From NCBI GenBank assembly GCA_946413815.1, contig CAMKMD010000017.1, forward strand, positions 1 to 64,000: a stretch of DNA of 64,000 nt, in the 5' to 3' direction. Both the position numbers and the translations under genes were made by a program. The notes under the pieces are model-generated. The model did no database searches. It was not told the origin of the DNA and saw nothing but the letters and a program-made list of their open reading frames with translations. Positions 1-8,175 of the stretch are shown piece by piece. Position 1 is the stretch's first letter, and every line of letters begins with the position of its first letter. Source of the stretch: an uncultured Ruminococcus sp. GTDB lineage: Bacteria; Bacillota; Clostridia; Oscillospirales; Ruminococcaceae.

Positions 1-85
1 TCTGGACTCCGCTAAAGGGGCGAAAGCCCCTTTAGAATCCCAACCGTTTGGTTTTGTCGATGAAACTAACTTTTTTGACAAGCTG
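1..85 (-). repeat. Intergenic palindromic repeat, copy A
   Basis: Read on the minus strand this runs CAGCTTGTCAAA, then CGACAAAACCAAACGGTTGG, then a small hairpin with CTTTCG in its loop flanked by AAAGGGG and CCCCTTT, then GCGGAGTCCAGA. The same order of blocks occurs at 23475-23560 and, more diverged, at 48200-48262. The CGACAAAACCAAACG core also occurs at 14670. It lies just downstream of the dockerin gene ending at 194 and may continue beyond the left edge of the window. Confidence 0.7.
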
Positions 86-118
86 AGCAGCCTGTACTGT
101 TGTACAGGCTGCTTTTTG
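86..118. terminator. Intrinsic terminator hairpin
   Basis: AGCAGCCTGTAC and GTACAGGCTGCT form a 12-bp stem around a 4-nt loop, followed by TTTTT on the plus strand. It can end a plus-strand gene left of the window. In the other direction it sits between the dockerin gene and repeat copy A. Confidence 0.75.
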
Positions 119-193
119 TGATCTCACAGAACCGCTTTCAGTTCCGGAGGTGTGTTTTCTATCTCAACTATATCATTTGTATTACGGCCAGGC

Positions 194-2452
194 TTATCTC
201 ACAGCGCTTATGATGCCGGCGTCTATCTTCTGTATCGTGATGGCATCAGTACCGGTGATACCCAGGGCGCCGTCTATATCAGCGTTTGCGAGTCCCTGAG
301 GTGAGAGGGGGTACTTCTCAGCGTTGGTTACGTACTGGAGTACAGCTACCGCATCGGCAACATTTACTTTCTCGTCACAGTTGGCATCGCCGACATTGTC
401 AACGGTTATCGTCTCTGTTCCGCTGCCGCCGGTAAAGTCGCCAAGTGTAAGCTGAGGATAGTTTATCATGATATAGGATTCCAAAGCCATTATGTCGCTG
501 ACATCTCCGCTTATCCCGTTTTCGTTGAGATCGAAACGGTTATCGAAATAGCTGCGTATTTCTTCGGGAAGCGCAGAGCTTGCGGCAGGGGTATTGGAAT
601 ACACCTCGTCTTTGTATATCTTGAGCATCTCGTAGTCCTCTGCGTCTATGACCTTGTTGCCGTTGATATCCGGTTCAGGCTTTATACCGTTCTTTACATC
701 ATCATACCACTTAGGGTAGAAGCTGTCAAAGCTCTTCTGATTGAAGCCCAGCTTTGTTGTGATATAGCCCTTCTGTGATGCATAGTCCGAAACCAGATCA
801 CTGATATTGTATTCAGGTTCAAATTCAAGGCCCTCACAGCCCGGACGATTATCGGTATAGTATTCCGGCTGCAGATACCCGATGGTGAAATCATTTCTTG
901 CAAAATATATTTCTATCAGATCCCAATGATTGAGGCGGCGCGGTTTTATATCCAGTTCACTGATGTGTCTGAAATCGGCATTGCAGAGTCTGATACAGTT
1001 GTTCCATACATCCCTGGTCAGGCTTTGCTCATCCGCAGGATAAGGAGCATCTTTTGCCGCGTCATAATCTGCAGCTCTGTAAGGATAGAGGTCATTAAAA
1101 TTGGCGTGTATATAGAATAATTCAAAGTCCTGAACATCATGAAGATCGAACACTCCGTCTCCGTTCACGTCATAGAGCGGATCAAGCTCAGTGAAGAATT
1201 TCTCTCTTATAGTATTGCGGAGGGCATCACTCATAGTACGTATCTCTCCGAAAGCATCGCCTGCGAGGTCTTTTTCATCCTTGTACATCTCATATGTTGT
1301 TGAGCCCTCAGTTATCTTATCAAGATTGAAGCTCTGCCAGTTCGCTTCAATGTAGGGATAACCTATGGTATCCATATAGTAATCCTTTGTGAAGTACTCC
1401 GGCTTCAGGGTGTGCGTCAGATGGTAGCGTATGATAAGATCTGAATCCAGAGTCGCTACATTATATTTATCGTAATATCTGCTTGTGCTGAAAAGCTCCT
1501 TGTTGCGTATATCCTCCCGGGTCTCAATGAATGTCATAGCTTCATCCGATGGTGCTCTGAACTCAATGCCTGTGTAGTAATCAAGCCGCTCGTAACTATC
1601 AAGAAGCTCCTCATTCTCAGAAAGCTTCGTCAGTTCATAGTTGTAAAGAAGTGCTCCGTCACGCATATCAAGCTCGCCGTTCCGGTCGATGTCTATATCG
1701 ATAAGCCCCTTGTCTATCCTGTCGAACAGTTCCTGCTCAACAGGGGTTATCTCATTTGCGGGTTCATAATACGAACCAAAATTGTCCGCATATTTCTCGG
1801 CGGGATCCTTGTATTCTGCGAATGATGAAACTGACGAAGTTACAGGGGCTGACATAGCTGCCGCTGTTATTAAACTCAGTACTTTTTTCATATCGATTCT
1901 CCTCTCGGGTGGGTCAGTCTCAGCAGGCATGGCGGCAGTGGTGCTGATGTCGGTAACTGTTATCGCTGCTGTTCCTGTCGCACTGATCCTTCCGGCCATA
2001 TCTGTCGTTCCGGCTGATGTGCTTACGCTTCCTGATGCCTTCACGATGATCGCTGCTGCGGAAGTTGCGTATGATACAGTATCCGTACCGGATGCTGCTG
2101 TGACTGCTGTTGTTTCTTTAACTTTAGTCGTTGCACGGGAGGCTGTGCCTTCCTCACTGACTGTTGTTGCGGGGTAAGCTGTGACTGCTTCTGATGAAGG
2201 AGCTGTGGATGTGACCGGGGCTTCTGACGGTGCTGCTGTTGTTTCCTCAACGATCACAGGGCTGTGAGGATCAAACATACTGCGCAGATTCTTTCCGCCG
2301 ATCGCCGCACCTGATAATCCTACTGCAAGGAGGACAGCTGCTGCTGAGAGTGCAAAAGTATAATAGCGGGGCCTTCTTCCGGAATCGGCTGCTTCATCAA
2401 TGAGATCATCATCAATATTATTGATGGCTTCATATAGTTTCAGATCACTCAT
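194..2452 (-). CDS. Membrane anti-sigma-like protein continuing in frame into a secreted EF-hand/dockerin protein
   Basis: This 752-residue frame holds two proteins' worth of signals. Residues 1-29 are a cytoplasmic segment (LYEAINNIDDDLIDEA) like that of Firmicutes anti-sigma membrane proteins. Residues 30-50 are a membrane helix and about 60-185 a Ser/Thr/Ala-rich linker. At M188 a complete signal peptide begins (MKKVLSLITAAAMSAP, likely cleavage after SSFA, mature start EYKDP). The rest carries EF-hand/dockerin-like loops (DIDRNGELD, DVNGDGVFD, DINGNKVID, DLNENGISG). It ends in a dockerin (GDANCDEKVNVADAVAVLQY and the second half ADIDGALGITGTDAITIQK). The start overlaps the sigma gene stop by 8 bp, so translation is probably coupled. 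Inference: the N-terminal part holds the sigma factor and the dockerin part docks outside, either fused or as a separate product from M188. The homologous gene at 24489 has the same layout. Confidence 0.8.
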   Translation of the reverse strand: MSDLKLYEAINNIDDDLIDEAADSGRRPRYYTFALSAAAVLLAVGLSGAAIGGKNLRSMFDPHSPVIVEETTAAPSEAPVTSTAPSSEAVTAYPATTVSEEGTASRATTKVKETTAVTAASGTDTVSYATSAAAIIVKASGSVSTSAGTTDMAGRISATGTAAITVTDISTTAAMPAETDPPERRIDMKKVLSLITAAAMSAPVTSSVSSFAEYKDPAEKYADNFGSYYEPANEITPVEQELFDRIDKGLIDIDIDRNGELDMRDGALLYNYELTKLSENEELLDSYERLDYYTGIEFRAPSDEAMTFIETREDIRNKELFSTSRYYDKYNVATLDSDLIIRYHLTHTLKPEYFTKDYYMDTIGYPYIEANWQSFNLDKITEGSTTYEMYKDEKDLAGDAFGEIRTMSDALRNTIREKFFTELDPLYDVNGDGVFDLHDVQDFELFYIHANFNDLYPYRAADYDAAKDAPYPADEQSLTRDVWNNCIRLCNADFRHISELDIKPRRLNHWDLIEIYFARNDFTIGYLQPEYYTDNRPGCEGLEFEPEYNISDLVSDYASQKGYITTKLGFNQKSFDSFYPKWYDDVKNGIKPEPDINGNKVIDAEDYEMLKIYKDEVYSNTPAASSALPEEIRSYFDNRFDLNENGISGDVSDIMALESYIMINYPQLTLGDFTGGSGTETITVDNVGDANCDEKVNVADAVAVLQYVTNAEKYPLSPQGLANADIDGALGITGTDAITIQKIDAGIISAVR
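1892..1906 (-). promoter_or_regulatory. Internal RBS for a second start at 1891
   Basis: On the minus strand GAGAGGAGAATCGAT directly precedes ATG at 1891-1889, which is in frame with the longer ORF (187 codons downstream of its start). The AGGAG-to-ATG spacing is optimal and the codons that follow encode a classical signal peptide. This would give a 565-residue secreted dockerin protein (194-1891) independent of the anti-sigma part. Confidence 0.7.
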
Positions 2453-3005
2453 TAATAAACCCTTCCTTCCGCAGATATTCTTTAAGCTTCTTCCTCGTTC
2501 TGAAGAGATATGTAGCTACAGTTTTCTCGTTCATTCCAAAAAAGCTGCCTATCTCTTCAACTGACTCCGAATACCAGTACCGGCGCACGAATACCTTCCG
2601 GTACTTTTCCGGCTGAGTCCTGAGGAAACTGCTTATTGCAGCACTGAGTTGTTCTGTATCTACTTTGTCTTCGATGCTTCTGCCGTCCGGTATACATTCT
2701 GACAGTTCATCCAGTGATACTGCCATATCCGGACTGCGTTTCTCCGCTGTATTATACTTTATGATATTTATCGCACAATTCTTCACAAGCCTGCACAGGT
2801 AATTCTTCAGGCTTGCCGGTCGGTTAGGCGGGATAGACTTCCACACATCCAGATAGGCAGAATTAATACATTCCTCCATATCCTCGTGCTTCGAAAGGAT
2901 GCCTCCGGCTATATGAAAGCAAAGCTTTTCATAGCTATCCTTTATCTCTGATATCGCTCGTTCATCTCTTTCCCATAACATTTCAATTATCGATGCATCG
3001 TTCAA
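2445..3005 (-). CDS. ECF-type RNA polymerase sigma factor
   Basis: A 186-residue sigma-70 family factor with the two-domain ECF layout. Region 2 lies at about residues 10-90 (HEDMEECINSAYLDVWKSIP). Region 4 lies at about 115-180 (YRKVFVRRYWYSESVEEIGSFFGMNEKTVATYLFRTRKKLKEYL), with a recognisable helix-turn-helix. The start is TTG at 3005, preceded by GAAGGGAGG at good spacing. Its last codons overlap the start of the anti-sigma-like dockerin gene by 8 bp, the usual arrangement for a sigma/anti-sigma pair. It closely resembles the sigma gene at 56566-57123 in its RRYWY and FRxRKKL segments. Its targets cannot be read from sequence; surface-protein genes are an inference from its partner. Confidence 0.88.
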   Translation of the reverse strand: MNDASIIEMLWERDERAISEIKDSYEKLCFHIAGGILSKHEDMEECINSAYLDVWKSIPPNRPASLKNYLCRLVKNCAINIIKYNTAEKRSPDMAVSLDELSECIPDGRSIEDKVDTEQLSAAISSFLRTQPEKYRKVFVRRYWYSESVEEIGSFFGMNEKTVATYLFRTRKKLKEYLRKEGFINE

Positions 3006-3091
3006 GGCTCAACCTCCCTTCTGAGGTCCTCTGTATATAAAGACAACTTTTTTCTGATCAGATTTCACTTTTTTCAAAAAAATCCGTTATT

Positions 3092-3120
3092 ATTATAACA
3101 TATAGCGCAAGGGATGACAA
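3092..3120 (-). promoter_or_regulatory. Sigma-A promoter of the sigma/anti-sigma operon
   Basis: On the minus strand TTGTCA (3120-3115) and TATAAT (3097-3092) are 17 nt apart. The stretch CTATATGT just before the -10 box also occurs before the -10 box of the third sigma gene (57223-57231). Confidence 0.65.
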
Positions 3121-3425
3121 TACAAAGGCATCCGGGCACAAAAAGGACTGCTATCCGGAGCGGATCCCGGCTTATCAGACGCCGCAGACAGCAAAAGCGG
3201 CAGCTCAGCTGATTCCTTCGATACGGCTGATAGTCAGCGAGTGGTACATCCTTGAATTACCAAATCCGTCCGGTTCGTTCTGAGCCTGGCGGCGTTCTTA
3301 TGAACTCAGTTACACATTATAACAGACAGATAAAAACAGAAACAAAAGAACCCGCAGAGCTTACATAATGTTCATGCGGAAATCAGGTGTGCAGAGGCAG
3401 AGTTCATATCACAGACTGTGTATAC
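3121..3425. other. Intergenic stretch without a clear gene
   Basis: About 300 bases with no convincing start or RBS. On the minus strand a 30-codon open stretch (about 3213-3302) ends in MYHSLTISRIEGIS and stop. It has no good RBS and could be the tail of a decayed gene. A short GC-rich inverted repeat (GCCGC/GCGGC) lies near 3180-3205. Confidence 0.4.
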
Positions 3426-3455
3426 TTGACAAAACAGGCAAAGTTGTGGCAGAAT
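3426..3455 (+). promoter_or_regulatory. Promoter of the barstar-like gene
   Basis: TTGACA at 3426-3431 and CAGAAT at 3450-3455 are 18 nt apart, about 55 nt upstream of the start codon at 3510. Confidence 0.5.
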
Positions 3456-3509
3456 AGAAGTATAGAGATCAGTGCGTGATAATATAACAACAGGGAAGAG
3501 TGATAGACA

Positions 3510-3983
3510 ATGAAAAACAGGATAAGGGATATTTCAGAAACCGATATCTCAGCAATAGAGGAGCAGTACGCAGAAAACTCCTGCATTCTGAAGCTGGACG
3601 GACGCAGGATACAGACTGAGTCTGACTGGCTCTACAACATGGCTGAGCTGTTCATGTTTCCTGTTTACACAGAGAACGGTAATATTCCATGGTTCAGAGG
3701 GGCATTCGAAAAACAAGGTGAGCACTTCATGAACTGGCACAGATATGATGACTGGATGTCAGATCTTGAGTGGCTTGGTACGGATTCTGTTGTCCTTATA
3801 ATTGAGCACTTCCCTGAGATGCTCCGTAATGAGCCTGAGGTGAAGGAATACGTTATAAACGACCTGAAGAATACCGTCCTTCCATGGTGGGAGTCGGAGG
3901 TCGTTAACTGCGTCGTGGAAGGCAAGAGGAAGGCGTTCAATGTCTATCTGGTGGATGATAACAGCGTGATTCCGGAGGACTAA
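3510..3983 (+). CDS. Barstar-family (barnase inhibitor-like) protein
   Basis: A 157-residue soluble protein. Residues about 26-110 match the barstar pattern: a first strand CILKLDGRRI, a helix, then WHRYDDWMSDLEWL (the segment that in barstar carries the acidic barnase-binding residues) and a following strand SVVLIIEHF. The start at 3510 has a GGAAGAG RBS. No barnase-like or other secreted RNase gene lies next to it; the neighbour downstream is an AlkZ-related gene. In this family such orphan proteins are common, and the partner ribonuclease may be elsewhere or absent. The function as an RNase inhibitor is inferred from the fold only. Confidence 0.72.
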   Translation: MKNRIRDISETDISAIEEQYAENSCILKLDGRRIQTESDWLYNMAELFMFPVYTENGNIPWFRGAFEKQGEHFMNWHRYDDWMSDLEWLGTDSVVLIIEHFPEMLRNEPEVKEYVINDLKNTVLPWWESEVVNCVVEGKRKAFNVYLVDDNSVIPED

Positions 3984-4061
3984 TTATGATGTTACAGGAA
4001 TCTCTCCGTGACTGACTTTCAGTGCGGAGTTGGATTAAAGAGAGTGTAAAGAAGGGTTACT

Positions 4062-4823
4062 ATGGTAGAAAACGGTGAATGGATAATGCACGGGCTTGCC
4101 TGGGACGATCCGCTGAGGATACGCACTCCTGAGGAGCTTGTGAACCGGATAAATGAAGTGGGATTCCTTCCGCTGTTCGGCAACGGAATAAAGGGATTCT
4201 CGGTGGAGGAGCACGTATCCCCCGATTACTGGTGGACAGGGGACAGGGAGCAGGATCCGTGGGAGTGGCGTGAGATACTTGCGGCGGGTCATAAGGTGGC
4301 TTACGGCAAGTTTTTCGATAAGAAGGCAGGATTCATAAGTCTGGAATGGCTGCCGTATTTTGCAAACTACAGGCGGGACGGCTATGATTTTGATTCCGCC
4401 TGGGAGGACAGCAGGGTCAGCAGGCGTGAGAAGCTGGTAATGGACGTTCTTACCGATACCGACAGCGAAGGCGATATGGTCTGGACTGACAGGCAGGTGC
4501 TGACTACGGAACTGAAGCAGATGGCAGGCTTCGGCAAGGGCGGGGAGAAGAACTTCCCGGGCATCACTGCCGACCTGATGATGAAGACCTATCTTGTGAC
4601 TGCGGATTTTCACAGGCGCAGAAACAAGAAGGGCGCTGAGTACGGCATGGCGGTGTCGGTACTGTTGCCGCCGGAGGCTTTGTGGGGCTATGACAGGGTG
4701 ACCTCTGCATACAGTGAAGCTCCCGCAGCTTCATGGCGTAGGATAGCTGACAGAGTGAAGGAGTTTTTCCCTGAGGCGGATGATAAGGAGATCATAAGGC
4801 TTATCGGCAAGGAACCGGTATAA
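4062..4823 (+). CDS. AlkZ-related protein
   Basis: A 253-residue soluble protein. Its N-terminal half carries LPLFGNGIKGFSVEEH, WWTGDREQDPWEWRE and KVAYGKFFDKKAGFIS. These are typical of small Firmicutes proteins annotated as AlkZ-related, which resemble the winged-helix DNA glycosylase AlkZ/YcaQ. Unlike true AlkZ (about 380-400 residues) it is short, so glycosylase activity is doubtful. It follows the barstar-like gene by 78 bp with RBS AAGAAGGG, and a terminator lies 27 bp after its stop. The name rests on recalled family resemblance, and no catalytic motif was verified. Confidence 0.65.
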   Translation: MVENGEWIMHGLAWDDPLRIRTPEELVNRINEVGFLPLFGNGIKGFSVEEHVSPDYWWTGDREQDPWEWREILAAGHKVAYGKFFDKKAGFISLEWLPYFANYRRDGYDFDSAWEDSRVSRREKLVMDVLTDTDSEGDMVWTDRQVLTTELKQMAGFGKGGEKNFPGITADLMMKTYLVTADFHRRRNKKGAEYGMAVSVLLPPEALWGYDRVTSAYSEAPAASWRRIADRVKEFFPEADDKEIIRLIGKEPV

Positions 4824-4850
4824 CTATATGAAAGGGGAGGCCGGCGTGAT

Positions 4851-4889
4851 AAAAAGCAAGGATGAATTCATCAATTGACTTGCTTTTTT
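4851..4889 (+). terminator. Intrinsic terminator
   Basis: AAAAAGCAAG and CTTGCTTTTTT pair around an A/T-rich loop and end in a T run, 27 bp after the AlkZ-related gene. Confidence 0.75.
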
Positions 4890-4997
4890 CGTCCTCTGTG
4901 GTATAAGCAGATATTATGCAAAGGCGGTTCCGCTGCACCGGGGAAATGTTGTCTGCAGGTCGCAGAGAAAGTGAACATACCGAAAAGGCAGACTAAA

Positions 4998-5386
4998 ATG
5001 GCAGAAACAAAACGATGTCTCATAAGCAAGAAGCAGATCATAGATCACTATGGAATCTGCCCTGCGTGTATCGAGTTCAATGAAAAGATGCGGAACCTGA
5101 CACGGGATCTCACCGGCAAAACGTCTGTAGTCACAGGCGGACGCATCAACACCGGCTACGCTGTATGCGTTTGCTCAGACAGAATGCGATTTTGATCGCT
5201 GTCACCCGATATCCGAATGTTGCACTGCAGAACTATATGAAGGAGCCTGAATATAACGAGTTTAAGGACAGACTTCATATCATAGGTTTTGATCTTACCT
5301 ATGTAAATATAATGGATGACCTGCTTGCCAGGATCGCAAGGATCAGTGACGGAAAAATCTGCAGTCTATCGCAAAGTCTGCCTTGA
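4998..5386 (+). pseudogene. Decayed short-chain dehydrogenase/reductase (SDR) gene, frameshifted and truncated
   Basis: From ATG 4998 the first frame gives a Cys-containing N-terminal segment (YGICPACIEFNEKM), then LTGKTSVVTGGRINTGYAV. That is a Rossmann strand with the SDR TGxxxxxG cofactor loop. Near 5165 the reading continues in another frame: RLLRQNAILIAVTRYPN, then DRLHIIGFDLTYVNIMDDLLARI, the expected second and third Rossmann segments. The frame stops at 5384-5386, so the catalytic YxxxK half is missing. A tRNA 3' fragment begins 12 bp later, suggesting the gene was cut off there. A sequencing error could explain the frameshift but not the missing half. Confidence 0.72.
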
Positions 5387-5397
5387 CCGGTAGCCTG

Positions 5398-5425
5398 GTG
5401 GGTTCAACTCCCACACGCCGCACCA
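5398..5425 (+). tRNA. tRNA 3'-end fragment (T arm, acceptor strand and CCA)
   Basis: GTGGG-TTCAACT-CCCAC is a perfect T stem-loop with the conserved TTCAA. It is followed by ACGCCGC, discriminator A and encoded CCA. The matching 5' acceptor strand GCGGCGT, the D arm and the anticodon arm are absent upstream, where SDR pseudogene sequence lies instead. This is therefore a fragment and not a working tRNA. Duplicated tRNA 3' ends are typical attachment-site scars of integrated elements. Confidence 0.75.
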
Positions 5426-5427
5426 AT

Positions 5428-5464
5428 AAACGGGCATACTTCGGAAAGGAGTATGCCCGTTTTT
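5428..5464. terminator. Bidirectional terminator
   Basis: AAACGGGCATACT and AGTATGCCCGTTT form a 13-bp stem with T runs in both directions. It directly follows the tRNA fragment and can also end the histidine kinase operon arriving from the right. Confidence 0.8.
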
Positions 5465-5515
5465 CGTTACACGATAAAGCTGCTGCCGGCTAAACACCGA
5501 CAGCAGCCTGTAATA

Positions 5516-7237
5516 TCAGAATCTCAGCTCCGTTCTGAACTCCGTATCCGTGCAGGAAACAGAAAGCCTGAAGCCGTTTGCAAGTGCAGCTCTTTCTGCA
5601 ATCGCAAGCCCCAGTCCGTTGCCGTCTGTATTGCTTCTTGCCGCATCACCGCGGACAAAGGGACGTTTCAGATCTCTGGTATCTGTCTTCTCCGAAACTG
5701 TATTTGTGACAGTCAGCTGTTTCTTGTCGATGGCGATCCTGAGGGTGCCGTCCTCAGGAGTATATTTGACCGCATTGGAGATCAGGTTTTCGAGTATGGT
5801 TTCCATTGAAGCCCTGTCAGTACGTACCTCTGCATCTCCGCTCACGCTGTAAACAATCTTCTTTTCGTGAAGCAGGAGAGCATACCTGCCGAGTATCTCC
5901 TCAGCCATGTCATTGACCTTTATCTCCTCCTGCCCTGATGTACTTTTTCCCTCCATATGGTTCAGGTACAGTGTCTTGCTGATAAGCGAATCAGTGAAGG
6001 AAACGTTATCAAGTATGGAGTTCAGATACTCCTTCTGCTCCTCCTCTGTGAGCTTGCCGTTCAGCACATTTTCCGCATATCCGCTTATGGCCATGAGAGG
6101 AGTCTTTATATCATGTGCAAGATGATCGGTGAGGTCGCGCTGATAGTCCTCGAAGGCATAGCGCGCCTTGTTGCGGACGTTTTTCTGCCATGCCCACAGC
6201 AATGCCAGTAATGCGGAGATCAGACCGAATGCAGCTACTCCGAGCCGGTAATATGTTTCTGCGATTGTTCCCTTTGTGTTGGAATGAAAGAAAAGATTCA
6301 GCGTACACTGCTCACCGTTCACATAAACGCTCTTATGCTCAAGGCATTCAAATGATCTGAAGTTTCCGCCGGACCGTGCGACACCATATTCGCCAACCTT
6401 CTCTATATTATTATCGAAGGATTCCCAGGGAGTACCATGCACAGAACATAGGGCGATCTTCGGGTATTCTTTATCTGTAAGCCTGTGGCAGTCAACAAGC
6501 TCGTAGTCATCATCATCCAGAGTAATGGATATATGCCGTGTTTCCGTCACTTCTGCCTCAACAAGAGGTTGATTATTCTTTTTGTATGTATAAAGCTCCA
6601 GATCCGCTTCATGAGGTATGAATATGTGTGCGTCCTTATCCACATAAGCACTGTTCACGCTGAAGCTGACAGAGCGGTTCGGATCGGGATTTGGTCCGCC
6701 GAGAAGGTCATAGTAAACCCCGTACAGTTCCTGCACCTCCGGGATATCCGTCTGCTGCACATCGCAGACATATATTCCGTTATCCTTGTCATCCTTTCCG
6801 AATATAAGGTTCGCTGTAAGCTTTGCCCGGCTTGATGCTATGATATTGCCTTCCTTGTCCAGTATTGCGGACATTGCATAGTTTTCCGTATTTCCATAAT
6901 CGGAATTTACCGGATAATAATTGTCATTTCGCATCAGGAACTTCGGAATATCTTCAAACATTACCCAGAAATTGGTGTACATACTCATATAACCATGAAT
7001 ATCATTTACCGGGCTCCCTTTTGCCTCGTTTCTTGCCGCACGTCCGACAATGGCCCCTTCACTCTGATTCACACTATCAAGTATTTCCTGTCTTATCTTG
7101 TTGTCCATAACAGATCTGAATGCGTTTGCAAAGATCACTGTACAGATCAGCGCAGCACAGAGGGCTTTCAGAAAAAGCCTGAGAAATGTTGTCCTTTTCT
7201 GCGGGCTGTATGATTTGATTCTTTTCATATTGCTCAC
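5516..7237 (-). CDS. Sensor histidine kinase
   Basis: A 573-residue membrane kinase. One membrane helix lies at about residues 17-41 and a second at about 335-356. Between them is an extracellular sensor of about 290 residues. The kinase core has the H box with phospho-acceptor His in LAHDIKTPLMAISGYAENV, the N box NLISNAVKYTPEDG and the G box GNGLGLAIAERAALANG. The large extracellular domain differs from intramembrane-sensing BceS-type kinases. The start lies 4 bp downstream of the response regulator stop, so the two are co-transcribed from right to left. The ligand is not predictable from sequence. Confidence 0.92.
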   Translation of the reverse strand: MSNMKRIKSYSPQKRTTFLRLFLKALCAALICTVIFANAFRSVMDNKIRQEILDSVNQSEGAIVGRAARNEAKGSPVNDIHGYMSMYTNFWVMFEDIPKFLMRNDNYYPVNSDYGNTENYAMSAILDKEGNIIASSRAKLTANLIFGKDDKDNGIYVCDVQQTDIPEVQELYGVYYDLLGGPNPDPNRSVSFSVNSAYVDKDAHIFIPHEADLELYTYKKNNQPLVEAEVTETRHISITLDDDDYELVDCHRLTDKEYPKIALCSVHGTPWESFDNNIEKVGEYGVARSGGNFRSFECLEHKSVYVNGEQCTLNLFFHSNTKGTIAETYYRLGVAAFGLISALLALLWAWQKNVRNKARYAFEDYQRDLTDHLAHDIKTPLMAISGYAENVLNGKLTEEEQKEYLNSILDNVSFTDSLISKTLYLNHMEGKSTSGQEEIKVNDMAEEILGRYALLLHEKKIVYSVSGDAEVRTDRASMETILENLISNAVKYTPEDGTLRIAIDKKQLTVTNTVSEKTDTRDLKRPFVRGDAARSNTDGNGLGLAIAERAALANGFRLSVSCTDTEFRTELRF

Positions 7238-7241
7238 TCCT

Positions 7242-7907
7242 TCATTTTTCTGTCAGTTTATACCCTCTGCCGAATACCGTATGTATCTGACTGCCTGCGC
7301 TGCCGAGGGCTTTCCGCAGTCTTTTCACATGATTATCCACAACACGGTCTATGCCGAAATAATCATCGCCCCACACCTTGTTCAGCAGTGTTTCGCGGGC
7401 GATGACCCAGCCCTCATGCTCCATCATATAATACAGTATCGCAAAACCCTTGGGTGTCAGCTCCACCTCCTGACCGTTCACACAGCAGATGAGCTTTTTC
7501 GTATCCAGCCTGATCGCACCGCAGGCAAGCACTGTGTCAGTCTGCTCCGTCCGCTTTACAAGTGCGGCGCATTTTGCATAGAGTACCGACAGGAGGAAGG
7601 GTTTTACTATATAATCATCACAGCCGAGGGCGTAACCCCGGAGGATATCCTCCTCCCGTCCCTTTGCCGTTATGAAGACAACGGGTATATCACTGTTCTT
7701 TCGGATAGTACGGCAGACCGTGAAACCGTCTGCCCCGGGGAGCATGATATCCAGCAATACAAGCGAATACTCAGCAATTCCTTTCTCCGCAAGCCGCAGC
7801 GCTGACTGGCCGTCCGTGACAGCGGTCACCTCAGTTCCCTGATCGCTGAAATACTTCTGGATCACCTTGCAGATCTGTATATCATCCTCAATAAGAAGTA
7901 TATTCAT
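7242..7907 (-). CDS. OmpR/PhoB-family response regulator
   Basis: A 221-residue regulator. The receiver domain (1-118) shows the acidic pair in LIEDD, the phospho-acceptor Asp in LVLLDIMLPGADG, the conserved Thr in VFITAKGREED and Lys in DDYIVKPF. The C-terminal half is a winged-helix DNA-binding domain (VELTPKGFAILYYM, VVDNHVKRLRKALG, GRGYKL). It is the first gene of the operon with the kinase at 5516. ATG at 7907 is preceded by AGAGGTG. A TATAAT-like -10 (TTATAATAAAG on the minus strand, near 7933-7940) lies upstream without an obvious -35 box, as often seen for activated promoters. Targets are unknown; the ABC transporter at 10458 is a possible one. Confidence 0.92.
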   Translation of the reverse strand: MNILLIEDDIQICKVIQKYFSDQGTEVTAVTDGQSALRLAEKGIAEYSLVLLDIMLPGADGFTVCRTIRKNSDIPVVFITAKGREEDILRGYALGCDDYIVKPFLLSVLYAKCAALVKRTEQTDTVLACGAIRLDTKKLICCVNGQEVELTPKGFAILYYMMEHEGWVIARETLLNKVWGDDYFGIDRVVDNHVKRLRKALGSAGSQIHTVFGRGYKLTEK

Positions 7908-8031
7908 AGCTGTGCACCTCTTTCCTATGGCTTTATTATAACATGAAGATGTGTCATTTGTATATCATTTTGTGGTTGTTTTTGTATTATTGAGCTGGCA
8001 GGAGCTGAATTGTGAGTCCGAAAGAAAATAA

Positions 8032-8069
8032 GCTATGTCTTCCGTACATAATTTCACGGAGGACATAGC
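8032..8069. terminator. Long hairpin, probable bidirectional terminator
   Basis: GCTATGTCTTCCGT and ACGGAGGACATAGC pair around a 10-nt loop, with one wobble or mismatch. It lies between the response regulator promoter region and the membrane protein gene. A second small hairpin, GGCTGA/TCAGCC followed by TTTT, lies at about 8130-8150. Between 7908 and 8175 nothing else was seen. Confidence 0.5.
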
Positions 8070-8175
8070 CATTTTCATCTGTTTGTGAGATACTGTTACA
8101 GCCTGTGCTTAATAGCTGTAAACTGTGCCGGCTGACGAGGTTCAGCCTTTTACGGATTCAGGCACAGGTCTTATT

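Noticed and set aside
1782-2177. Plus-strand frame opposite the Ser/Thr linker of the first anti-sigma-like protein
   Set aside because: Antisense to a low-complexity linker; Ala/Val-rich by composition only.
3213-3302. Minus-strand 30-codon frame ending in MYHSLTISRIEGIS
   Set aside because: No RBS and no promoter in the right place; too short to assign. Mentioned only as a possible remnant.
7098-7805. Long open frame on the plus strand opposite the response regulator
   Set aside because: It is antisense to a clear receiver/winged-helix gene, has no RBS and no domain pattern.
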